Source: Karstenula rhodostoma CBS 690.94 (taxonomy: Eukaryota; Ascomycota; Dothideomycetes; Pleosporales; Didymosphaeriaceae). Taken from it: a stretch of 64,000 nucleotides of DNA. The notes under the pieces are model-generated. The model searched no databases. It saw only the letters and a program-made list of their open reading frames with translations, and was not told where the DNA came from. Positions 36,060 to 46,341 of the stretch are shown here, piece by piece (within the stretch, counting starts at the first letter, position 1; each line of letters opens with the position of its first letter). Both the position numbers and the translations under genes were made by a program. The DNA is taken from contig MU001500.1 in assembly GCA_010093485.1 (NCBI GenBank), forward strand, positions 72,198 through 136,197, in the 5' to 3' direction.

Positions 36060-36860
36060 GGACCCGACTATACGACGCCAGTGACTTTAGGGTATATGGT
36101 CTGGAGGCAGATGCCTTGGTGAATGTTAGGAAACCACCAAATCCTTGGATGTATAGAACGGGGGTATTAATGGGGATATAGTGGAGACCGTAACCAAAAG
36201 CTTGGACTGGTGCGGGAGCTTCATCGATAAGTACGACGAGAGGCTGTTCGTTCCGGGTCTAAAATTCATATCGGTTATTGGCAGGTCTGCGTAGTTTATT
36301 GGGTACTGGATGATTTGGAGTCGCCCTGCAACAGACTTTGCGCCACTAATTACATCTAAACGCCATCCTGTCCCTGTCAATTTGCTCATTAATACGCTTA
36401 CTGGAGAAGATTGGCGTGTTTTCAAGCATGTCGCTCGTGTAAATAATGACATGTTCAAAGCACTCAATTTGTTGATCAATAATATCTGGGCTTCTGGCCA
36501 TGCTAGGTTGAGATTATCCTTCAGCAGCGGCCACTGTGTCTTGCCCTCTAAAGTAAAAAATGAAGTCCGACCCACTTGCGACAGTAAGTGCATTAGTCGT
36601 CCAGTTATCACGAGCTGCGCTGTTCTCGAAGAAAGGTCCCGCGCTAGTCGTGGCAAGGATTTCAAGCTGCTGCGCAGCATACACTGGCGAGTGTAGCAAT
36701 GGAGGTGGTCCGCTGTAACCATCCCGGAGTTTGCTTGTGTCGTTGGTCCAAAATCAGATCATTTCTACTTTCGAGATTTTGTGGACAGATAGCGGTAGTG
36801 TCTGGTTGTTCTTCAGCATGGGGCAGAGGCAGGGGGGATCTACGTTTCGAAACATTCCCT
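36060..36860 (-). pseudogene. GH3 beta-xylosidase remnant
   Basis: C-terminal part of a glycoside-hydrolase family 3 protein on the minus strand, in several frames. In order from about 36840: 'LKNNQTLPLS', a TGA/TAG-interrupted stretch, 'GYSGPPPLLHSPVYAAQQLE' (36660-36720), 'NWTTNALTVASGSDFIFYF' (36550-36610), 'INKLSALN' (about 36470), 'AGRLQIIQYPINYADLPITD' (36270-36335) and 'FGYGLHYIP' (about 36180). These match in order the conserved C-terminal blocks of fungal beta-xylosidases. Multiple stops and frame changes are present, and the catalytic N-terminal barrel (about 500 residues) is absent. Not functional. Confidence 0.7.
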
Positions 36861-37126
36861 AGAGACCGCACCACCCGTAGGAAACTAATGACATACTAAG
36901 CCTAGGGCCTTGTTTCGCAAAAACGTTCCGTTTACAGTGTAGGATGCGATGGGAATTGTCCACATTGGGCCTAGTGTGACGATCAGACCATCGGGAGTGT
37001 TTCCGACCCGCAACTGGCTCTAGTGACATACCATACCAGCGATAGCACTCCTGGCCACGTAAATACATCAATCTATAGCTATAGGGCATTTTCACCCTCA
37101 ATCTTGATCAGTCGGAGCGCAAGATA
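36861..37126. other. Short intergenic, 5' flank of the esterase
   Basis: No gene or clear motif seen. Confidence 0.5.
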
Positions 37127-38875
37127 ATGTGGCCCGCTATGAACTCTCTCGACTCTTTCCCGCAATACGGATTTCAACATAGCCAACTTGGAAATCTCAC
37201 TGGCATTGCCCGAGGAAGCGATGTTGTTCAATTTCGTGGAATCCCATTTGCTGAAATTCCTGGCCGATTCCGTCAAGCGCGTCTCTTAGAGTCGCTCCCG
37301 CAACAGCCGTTCGATGCTAGGAGATCTGGGTAAGACATTGTCCGTTCAGTGGCGACCGTTCAATCACTGACCATGCTCAAGCGCGTACTGTCCACAGCCA
37401 CTGCTACCCTTCCCATTATCCTGGGAAGGTGGTATCCCAGCAGATTACCCGGAGTTTCCAGAAGCTCCACAGGACGAGTTCGACTGTCTGAACCTCAGCA
37501 TCACTGTTTCTCGGGATGCTCTTGAGAACTCCTCTGTCGAAAGCCTCCCGGTTCTTTTCTTCATTTATGGTGGAGCCTTCATTGGTGGGAGCCAGTCCAC
37601 CCAAGTCACTGGACGTGAAATCTACGATGGTACCAACCTTGTACGCGCAGCCATAGCCCGAAAACAGCCCATTGTGGTTGTCACCTCCAACTATCGCGTC
37701 GGACCGCTAGGTTTCCTTGCGTCCAAAGAGCTCAAGGCTTTCAACAAGGCTCATGGCGAGCCAGTTGGGAACTATGGGCTACACGATCAGCGCCAGGCCC
37801 TCGAATGGTGTAATAAATTCATCGCGGGATTCGGTGGTGAGCCTGGAAACGTCACAGTACAGGGAACTAGTGCTGGGAGTATCTCAGCACACTATCAGAG
37901 CATTTTCCCCAACCGCAAATTCAAAAGGGCGATCCTGGCAGATGGCACGCTGACCGGCATTGGACCTATGCCTTTAGACTTTCAGCAGAGGAACTACGAC
38001 AAATAGGTCTCTCGGCATGCTAACGCATCCACAGCCTCTACTAATGACACAGTCGCGCTTCTGCAATCTATTAAGGTGGATGATATCGTGGTGCCAGTTT
38101 CAAATGACATAGCGTGGCCATTGATTGATGGGGAGTGGATCCCTGAAACGACGATGGAGAAGATCTCCACCATGTACAAAGACGGCACCGCTCCCGACCT
38201 TATGATTGGAGCTTGCGAATACCAGGTGAGTCGTGAAAAATCACCTCCTCATAACTCACTGACCATGAGCTGTAGTCCGGCATGACGCAGGAACTCCTTA
38301 CGGGAGACGTGCGCGAAAAGTTTTACAACTTCGCATCGTCCAATGGCATGATCGTCGACCCCGAGAGGTTTCCGGATGCGTACCCCAGTGTCACGGGTCT
38401 TTACAAAATCACATCTTCCCTTGAAAAACCCTCCTCGGCCATATCTGGATGGGCCGACCTCATGGCCGACATCGTGTTCCGCATCACAGGGTTTTACATC
38501 GCGGCGCACCACCCTGCCAACGTTCTTGTCTATGAGATTCGCGGCAAGAACCCCTATCCCCCGTCGCTTGGCCAAGCCAATCATGCAGTCAATGATGTGT
38601 TCCTCTTTGATGTAGCCCCGGACCTCGTGCCTGAAGACTTGCAGAAGGCGCATGCTGGGAATGTCGCGCAGATCCGGGCAGCATGGCTGGATTTCTGCTA
38701 CGGCAAGTTACCTTGGGGGTCATGTCATGGTGGTGATGATGGGCTTCTGTCGATGCACATTTTCGAGCATGGTGAGACGGGGCGAGATGCTCAAACCTTG
38801 GAAGATGCGGTGGGTGAGACCCTGGCGCAGAAATGGAAAGGCCTTTTCAAGGCGATCAACGCTTTTATTAAGTAG
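37127..38875 (+). pseudogene. Type-B carboxylesterase with one in-frame stop
   Basis: Alpha/beta-hydrolase of the carboxylesterase/lipase family. Exons 37127-37329, 37382-38225, 38276-38875 splice in phase. Features: FRGIPFAEIPGRF; oxyanion segment FFIYGGAFIGGS; SNYRVGPLGFLASKE; nucleophile elbow GTSAGS (Thr where Glu is usual, GESAG); C-terminal His region around AAHHPANVLVYEIRG. No signal peptide. A TAG at 38004-38006 interrupts the frame about codon 276 of 548; both sides remain in the same frame and read as good protein. Either a young pseudogene, an error, or a natural truncation. No intron of plausible size can remove the stop: the only candidate segment after it would be 28 bp. Confidence 0.75.
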
Positions 38876-39665
38876 AATAGCTAGTAATAGAAGACTATTG
38901 AGGTGGATGCTCTTCGCTATCTAATCTAAATGCCCTGGATAGATCTCTGGTTTACTCCAAACGCCCTTGTAAAGCCTTGTCCCTAAACAAACTTCACAAT
39001 AAAATCGTGAAAAATTACAGGATACCATGATCGTCATCTACTACGATAGACGACAGCAGGTAGCAAGCATTAAGTCGCCGTGAGCCAGTGAAGTCGGCGA
39101 TTTCCCGGCGCGCGTCGCATTCGGCGATTTACGCCCTCACCTGCACCGAAAACTCGGCGGATTCCCAGTGGCTAGCCGCTTCCACCACCAGACTAGCGAT
39201 GGTTACGTACGTGCATCATTTTCCGGTTTGGTGGGTTGATGCTCTACCAGATCGGAATGTTCCGTTCTTCAGCCGCAAACTGAGGACCGTTTCCCCACAA
39301 CCCGTGCTGACGCGCTGCACACTAAATCGAGCTAACGGACTAAGAATGGCAATTGCTTCATTTGGCTCCTCGTAAAGTATATCAGCCGAGAGCACAGACT
39401 TAATGGTCGAAGGCTTCATCGCGAAGGATGGAAACGCCCGAAGCTAACGACGGTCTCAGCACTGTTCAAAGCCTGGCAAGTTTTGGCTCTCTATCCTTGT
39501 AATTGGAAAAGTTTAATAATATATGGGTGGTGTGCAACAAGTGTGATAGCGACCTGTTACCCTCGATCAGCTGATTCACGGGATTCCAAGTCGTTGAGCT
39601 GCGTGTACCCAGTGTTCTCTTTTGGACATCTAAGGTGTCGCTTACAAGTCCTGCATTGCTCCATC
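38876..39665. promoter_or_regulatory. Promoter region of FAD oxidase 1 with paired half-sites
   Basis: Two exact TCGGCGATTT half-sites at 39094-39103 and 39121-39130, 17 bp apart, plus a third related word TCGGCGGATT near 39154. No gene seen in the interval. The pair lies about 540-570 bp before the ATG at 39666. Confidence 0.6.
39094..39130 (+). promoter_or_regulatory. Paired TCGGCGATTT element, copy A
   Basis: TCGGCGATTT-N17-TCGGCGATTT, direct orientation. Similar two-part elements recur upstream of FAD oxidase 2 and in the dioxygenase/monooxygenase intergenic region. CGG-containing half-sites are typical of Zn2Cys6 regulators, one of which is encoded at 49-50 kb; the link is inference. 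Confidence 0.5.
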
Positions 39666-41639
39666 ATGACGGTGTCTGGCTTCCTAACCTTGCTGTTGGC
39701 CATCGGTCCAGTCGCAGGCGCTTACAGCAAACCCCAGCTTCCCGCGAGATGCAAAGCCATCCCAGGAGATGCAGCGTGGCCGAAGAAGGCTACATGGGAC
39801 AAACTCAATTCGACGATTGGTGGACGTTTGATTGCAACTGTACCAGTCGCGCACGTCTGCCACACTGAAGGCATCTTCTCTGCTTACAATGAAACGGCGT
39901 GCGCAGATCTGCAGGTGTCTATACAAGATGCGGGTGCGGCGACTCTGTATGTGGTAGTTCTCAGAACACATCAATGTCAACGCTAACATGTGGAAATAGC
40001 CAGCCTCAGCCTGGAGAGCCGATGAACCCCTACTTCTACAATTCAACATGCTCACCGTTTACCCCAGCCGACCAGCCTTGTGAGCTTGGCGAAAGGGCCG
40101 TTTATTCCATCAATGTCAGCGGACCCGCAGATGTTCAAGCTGGACTAGAATTCGTTCGTGAGAACAATGTTCGCCTTGTAAGTGATATGCCTAGTCTACT
40201 ATGATTCGTACTAAAAAATGCCAGGTCATCAAAAACACGGGCCTTGAGTAAGTGGAAACGTTTTCCCTCGGTAGACTGGGCTGCTCATGAACTAATCTTG
40301 TCATTACGTAGTTACATGGGAAAGTCAACTGGAAAAGGTTCGCTTTCCCTTTGGGTGCACAACCTGAAGACTTTGGACACCACGAAGGACTTCAACAGCT
40401 CGTACTACTCTGGTCCTGCTGTCAAGGTTGGCGCCGGTATTATTGCCGGAGAAGTCTATGAATACGTGAACTCGAAGGGATACCGCGTCGTCGGCCCAGA
40501 GTGCGGTCTGTGCGGTTTCGCTGGGGGTTACACTCAAGGCGTGGGCCACTCACAGCTTACGTCTGCCTATGGACTCGCGGCAGATCAGGTTCTCGCGTGG
40601 GAAGTCGTCACTCCCGCAGGAGACTATGTTACGGCTACTCCAGAAAAACATGCCGACCTGTACTGGGCACTCGCCGGTGGCGGACCCGGGACCTATGGCG
40701 TAGTACTCAGTGTAACAGTCAAAGCCTATCCCGATGGGCCAGTCGCTGGCGGAACCTTGCGATTCAACAACACTAATTCAGATGCCTATTGGGAGGCAGT
40801 CGGACTATGGTACAAAATGGGGCCTGGCATGGTCAAAGACTCTCCCAAGAACGTCCAATTCTTCGTCAGCAACTCTACCCTGTGGGTCTTCGCATTCGTC
40901 ATGCCGGACCAGGACACGTCAGCCATCGATGGAATCCTCGCTCCTTTCCTTCCCGAACTGGAGAGCCGAGGTCTTCCATACGAACTCAAGACCTACAACT
41001 ACACGAGCTACCTGGAGAACTTGCGCAACTCATACGGTGCCCTCCCATACGGGGAACTCTGCCCCGTCTACCCTGTCCTTGGCAGCCGACTTATACCCCG
41101 CGCCGTTGTGCTCAATGACACAGCAAACAAGAACCTCATGGACGTCTACCGGACATACACTGCCGACGAGTTTGGCTGGTTTGTAGGCTGCAGCTTTATC
41201 GACACAGCTGAAAACTCAACCGTGCGTCAAGCCCACCCCGACAACTCGGTAAACCCCTACTGGCGTGAGTCGATCGCATACTGCAATCCCAACAACCCAT
41301 GGCACTGGTAAGCACCCCCGCTAGTACATGATGTGATCAACGCTGAACAACACCTGCAGGGATGACCCTGAACACTCGATCCGAGATAAGAACCAGCTCT
41401 CGGGCGAGTTCTTCCCCGCTATGGAGCGGGCTACGGGGAAGACGGGTGTTTATCTCAACGAGATAGACTCTTTATACACCGGTGACTGGAAAGACACTAT
41501 GTATGGGGTGCACTATGAGAGGTTGCTGGAAATCAAGCACAAGTATGACCCCTACGATGTTATGTATGGGCATTTTACTGTGGGGGCGGATGAGTGGGTC
41601 ATTGATGGGGCCGGAAGGTTGTGTAAAGCTATTTACTAG
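39666..41639 (+). CDS. Berberine-bridge-type FAD oxidase 1
   Basis: Secreted or lumenal FAD-linked oxidoreductase. Five exons: 39666-39946, 40000-40177, 40225-40247 (23 bases), 40312-41307, 41360-41639; 585 residues, all in phase. Signal peptide: hydrophobic run FLTLLLAIGPVAGAYS. FAD-binding domain: VIKNTGLDYMGKSTGKGSLS and GPECGLCGFAGGYTQG; C-terminal BBE domain ends in YDPYDVMYGHFTVGADEW. In canonical bicovalent members the first motif is GHDY with the flavin-binding His; here Leu takes its place (codon CTT, built across an intron), while a Cys is kept in the second motif. Several N-glycosylation sequons are present. Such enzymes oxidise alcohols or make ring closures in fungal metabolite pathways. 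A paralogue lies 2 kb away, converging on it. Confidence 0.88.
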
Positions 41640-42077
41640 GCTTGGAGATTGGATTTTGGGAGAAGACTTGGCGAACCGGGTGACTCACTAAGCGGCTGTT
41701 TATAAAAGGGTTAGTATACGGAACGAGTGGCAAACTGTCAGGAACTAGCGTATATCCGATACTGCTTGAGAACAAGTCGACAAACATCCATTGCTATTGA
41801 AATCGAGAATCTACCATCTACTTCCTCAAGTCTCTTGCTCTTTGAAAGCTATAATGTTGGATTCGATGGATTGCGCGAGTAATGAACGCCTCCACAGTTA
41901 CAAAGATTTCGGGAACGGAAACCAATGGTTCATTGCCCGAATTTTTAGGCGCTTCAATTCAGTTTGTGAGTATCTTCGTCTCTATGTTTGGCAGCAGCAC
42001 CCAAAAGATGGCAAAGCACAGTGATCATGTACACTAGGATGAGCGAATGGGTGTCAAATTCACAACAACCAATCCCT
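41640..42077. other. Convergent 3' flanks of the two FAD oxidases
   Basis: No gene seen. A small degenerate repeat of the oxidase 3' ends is possible, but I cannot establish it by eye. Confidence 0.5.
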
Positions 42078-43874
42078 TCATCGTATCTTACACAGCCGCC
42101 CATCCCTCTTAACCTTCCATCCCTCGCTTCCGACAGCAATCTCGTTATAAAACACTCCCTTTGGATCAAGCTTCTTTTTGATCGCCAACAGCCTCGAATA
42201 GTTGTCCCCATAAAACACATACTGCCAATCATCCTGCTGATAATCAGCCTCATTGATGTACGCTCCAGCATTCGGCGTTACAGCCTCTACGATTGGCATC
42301 ACTTTCTGCGTGATGAAGTCCTGCCGCGCTTCCATTTCGGCGAAAGGCACCGTATCAGAGTAAGGCATCGAGTATGCGGACATCACGACTGCGGAGCGCC
42401 ACTGCGGGAGCACAGCGCGGACGGAGGGCCGAGCAAACCGTGTGACGTTCAGAGCCTGGCCGACGAACTGTACGCCGAGCTGCATCGTAGCATTGATAGC
42501 GGATCCAATATTCGGGAGTGCGTCGCGGAGAAGGAGTCGTCCACCCATCAGCTGGTTTCCTGCGCCCCCAAAAGCACCGGCTGGGAGTGGGCCAAAGTAA
42601 TGTAGGTAGTGATCGTGGTACGTGGCGAACTCAGTGTAGTTGGGTTTGAGTGCGACCCCCATGTCCGCCATATGCTTCAGGAACGGCTGCAGCGACTTCT
42701 CGAGCTCCGGCTGCGTGACATTGTACCCGCTGAGCGAATGCAGGGTAGCGTACTCGGTCGTCGCTAGATACGTCGCCTGCGTCCCTGCCTGAATGATGCC
42801 AGGCAAGACCTCATGCCACTTTTCCAACACAGCTGCGATGTCGACCCCATCCTCCTCTTTTTGAATCGTAAATGACGCGCCGCTCGTTACGCGGTCTGGG
42901 TGCGCGCGCAAAGTCACGCTCACCACGACGCCGAAATTGCCCGCCCCGCCCCCACTCAAGGCGTAGAACAGGTCCCTGCTCTCCGCCTCTGGCGATGCGG
43001 GACTCGCAAGGACCAATTTTCCGGTAGCATTCACCACCTCAAACTCTAGAGTATTGTCCGCCGACAAGCCAAACGCCGTACTGAGCGGCGAGTGTCCGCC
43101 CCCTTGGGTATACCCCCCAGCAATTCCCACAGTCGGACACTCGCCCGTCACAACCACAAGCCCGTGTTTGTTCGCCTCCTCCAGAATCTCGACTCCTAAA
43201 GCGCCCGCCGCGATTTTCACCGCCTTTCCCGTGTATTCGGAGCTCCGCCAGTCCGTGACCTTCACGCCCTTGAGGTTGTGTGTCCACACGGAAAGCGATC
43301 CTGCACCCGTCGATCGGCCCATATAGTCGTGGCCTGTATTGCGAATTACGAGGCGGATGTTACGTGTTTCCGCGAAGCGAATAGTGGATGCGATTTCGGA
43401 TGGAGAAGAAACGTTCACCGCGTACCGGACGTAGGTGCCCAGGAGACAGGGGGTACTGCGGGGGGTGAAGACGTCGCAGGAGCTGTTGGCGAAGATGGCA
43501 GCTTGGACAGAGGAGGGGTCGTCCAGACTACAAGTGTTGAGTGTTAGAATAATGGATTGGACTTGGATTGCCACAATCTCGATGGGGATATGTGAGAGGT
43601 TTCACACTCACTGCACTGGCGCAAGTTTCCACTGCGTCTTCAACTCCGCACACTTGGTAGCATCGTATGTAGGATCATGGCAGGGAGATCCAAGAGGGAC
43701 GGTCTTGATCAGACGGCCATTCACGGTCTTGTTGAATAAGCTCCATTCTTTATCTGTGGGCCAACATGCGTCGCCTGGGAAGCATTTGCACTCTAGCTGG
43801 GGAGTTGAAAGCGCAGCACTGCTTGCTAAACCTAGGAGGAAGCAGAGGCTGGTTGTTAGGGCTAATTGTCTCAT
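42078..43874 (-). CDS. Berberine-bridge-type FAD oxidase 2
   Basis: Two exons, 43612-43874 and 42078-43527, one 84-bp intron, 570 residues. The ATG at 43874 is chosen because the signal peptide (LALTTSLCFLLGLASSAAL) follows it directly. Motifs: VIRNTGHDYMGRSTGAGSLS with the covalent-flavin His; TGECPTVGIAGGYTQGGGHS with the covalent-flavin Cys; SGGGAGNFGVV; C-terminal BBE segment KLDPKGVFYNEIAVGSEGW. Paralogue of the gene at 39.7 kb in the opposite orientation but with far fewer introns (one against four) and both flavin-attachment residues intact. Predicted secreted or vesicular oxidase in the same pathway. The upstream paired half-site element is at 44176-44210. Confidence 0.9.
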
Positions 43875-44667
43875 GGTAGACGGGCTAAATGATTCAAACA
43901 AGGATGGTAGGTAGTGTTTGGATTGATTCGACTGGGAAATGATCGATAAAACAAGTTGTGTATCACTATGACACTGGGCTGGGAGTGAAAGAAAGGACCA
44001 ACCAAGATCAAGTTTGTATTAATGGCGAATCACAATGATTGCTTGATATGGTGACTAATAACACGCGCTTCGATCATGAGTAGAGCGTGAGGAACTTGCA
44101 TAAGATGACTGGGTTGGGGCTAGCCCTCGGCGGTGTGGCTCCTTCGGGGTAATTCAGATAAACGAGATTGCCACTTCGGCGATTTTATCCTGCGTCATAT
44201 TCGGCTATTTTCATAGGCACTGGGGGTACAGAGTGCTCGGCATCTGTATAGTCGATATTAATGCCAATCCTTGGTGCAAAAAGATTTGCCCGGGAGGGTT
44301 GGAAAGATTTGTTCGCCATTACGTTTTACTGCAAAAGCCATCCCTGAGGGCTAGGCCGGAGTAAACCATGTAAAGAGCGTAGAAACTCACTTTGGGGGTA
44401 CTGTTTCCATAAGGCTAAGTATAATTCAGGTTGCTTTTACGCAGGGGTGACTTTATGATCGCTTTTGCATGACGAGAGACATGGACATTTCGTCGCGCAG
44501 CTCCGCAAAAAAACTGTTCCTCACAGCAACCCCCCAAAAATACATTTCACGCAGATCATCACATCATTGATGCCCATTGAGGAAGAATAATATCTAGACA
44601 AAGAACGCATAGGGTTTCATTTGAGCAGTAAGGATGTGTACCCTTGACCCCTAATCCAAATCACACC
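43875..44667. promoter_or_regulatory. Promoter region of FAD oxidase 2
   Basis: Holds copy B of the paired element (44176-44210), about 300 bp before the oxidase 2 ATG. The right part is the 3' flank of the dioxygenase. No gene seen. Confidence 0.55.
44176..44210 (+). promoter_or_regulatory. Paired TCGGCGATTT element, copy B
   Basis: TCGGCGATTT at 44176-44185 and TCGGCTATTT at 44201-44210, spacer 15 bp. The spacer shares the GCGTC word with copy A (CGCGTCGCAT against TGCGTCATAT), so similarity extends beyond the half-sites. Confidence 0.5.
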
Positions 44668-45723
44668 TCAAGCCGCAGCTTTAACCTCCTGCTTCCACTC
44701 GTCACTAAGACTGAACTGATTGCCAAACCTCTTGATCAGCAGCTGTCCCACCGTCTCTTTAACCGGATCCTCCGGATTCAACGGATTCGTCGCGAATACA
44801 TCACCGTGAAAGAACGTCGCGCAGCTCAACCGGCTCTCATTATCCGCCTTGTTGATGACACGATGCTTCGCGCTTTTATACGCTCCGCCGCTCCACTTCA
44901 TGATCATATCCCCGCAGTTGATGACATATACGTCTTCGACGGCTTTCACGGGAACCCATCCGTCTTTCTCGTCGAGCCACACCTCGAGGCCGTGCTTGTT
45001 CGGTTCCTGGAGCAGCACCGTAACGCCGCCGAAATCGGTGTGCGCGCCAACACCAAATTGACCCGGGAGCGTTGCGGCGAGAGGCGGGTAGCGGATCATT
45101 TTCATCATTACCATAGGCTTTTTGGCAAAGGCGTCCATGACGGAGATGGGGTGGCCGAGGCCTTGAAGGAGAATCTCCCAAATGGTGGATCCGAGGTTGT
45201 GTGTTGCCTGGTAGTAGTCCCATACTGGGGTGCGGAACTGATCGTTCGGCAGTGGTGGCCAGACGTTGGGACCGTAGAAGCCGGCGTGCTCGACAACGGG
45301 GTCTTCGCGGCCGATGTAGAAAGCCTGGAGTTCTTTGTAAACATGGATAGTTTGCACGTGAGACGATGGCCGTCTTGTTTATATGTTAATGGGTTCGGGA
45401 GTAGGACTCACTTCTTTTGAATCGGGGAGCTTGTCACCATCTCGAAGCGACATGCCCGACTCTTCGTATCCACGGCGAGACACGTTCTGCAGAAACGAGA
45501 GGCTACGCTTCTCGTCCTTGGGGAGATTGAACAATGTATCGATGCTCTTGAGCAAGCCCTTCTGTGTATCGAGAGAGATACCATGGCCCTTGGTCTGGAA
45601 GAACCCAAACTTCGCGCACGCTTCGCGGACCTCAGCAATGACGCGCTCACGATCCCCAGGGGATTTCGGATTAATGTATCCGCTAAGGTCAATCAGAGGG
45701 AGCTGCAGTTCTTGGACCGCCAT
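44668..45723 (-). CDS. 2-oxoglutarate/Fe(II)-dependent dioxygenase
   Basis: Non-heme iron oxygenase of the isopenicillin-N-synthase-like family. Exons 45412-45723 and 44668-45324, 322 residues; the acceptor CCAG at 45325-45328 gives the in-phase join DSKE-AFYIGRE, which matches the family, whereas the closer AAAG site would shift the frame. N-terminal DIOX_N block with CAKFGFFQTKGHGI; iron ligands His and Asp in GAHTDFGGVT and the distal His in AKHRVINK; 2-oxoglutarate-binding Arg in NESRLSCATFF. No signal peptide, so cytosolic. Could hydroxylate, desaturate or epoxidise a cluster intermediate. It diverges from the FAD monooxygenase with a shared 618-bp promoter region. Confidence 0.9.
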
Positions 45724-46341
45724 GTTTACGTTTGCTGCCTTGAAAAGAAGATGAGTGTAAGCTGTTGTTGCAAGAGATTGAGTTACATTACATTCTTCAA
45801 CTTGATCTACTCCTGCCCATATAGATCGAACGGATTTTCTAATGGTGTGGGCTTTGCACCGAGGTAGTGTTACACGTACCGAACGCGCTTGAACTACTCA
45901 CCGAGTATCTCATTAGATTAGTGTCAACATGAGAAGGCGCTTCGGCGGTTTTTGCTGTCTCTTATTCGCTGATGACATGCCGAATGGGGAGATCCCCATC
46001 GCACTAGCATTAAGGCCCGAAAAATCCATTGGTCCGGTATTGGCATAAGCACCTAGATCAGGAATCGAGTTTATCTCTTGGCAAAAGTCGTCTGCAGATC
46101 GCTACGGCAGGATTGTATGGACAATCGATGCGCAGGGCATGGCTCAAAGAATGTACAGGCGCCTAGAGGGGAGCTTGCGTACTGACTAACTGTTAATTCC
46201 AACCGTTATTCGAAATGGGGAAGAATATATATATGTATTGAATTAGCGCTTTCAAGGCCAGTGAATCGAATCTCTCGAGCAAGATTCGCGCTTTGTTTCC
46301 GTCGTCAATATCACACAAGGATAGCTAGAACTACCGTCACG
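45724..46341. promoter_or_regulatory. Shared divergent promoter, dioxygenase/FAD monooxygenase
   Basis: Contains the third, weaker copy of the paired element: TCGGCGGTTT at 45942-45951 and TCGCTGATGA at 45966-45975, spacer 14 bp. An AT-rich stretch with TATATATA lies at about 46227-46234, roughly 110 bp before the monooxygenase ATG. No gene seen. Confidence 0.5.

Noticed and set aside
37997..38034. Intron that would remove the esterase stop
   Set aside because: Only a 28-bp segment with a weak donor is available, and the TAG lies before it, so it would not be removed.
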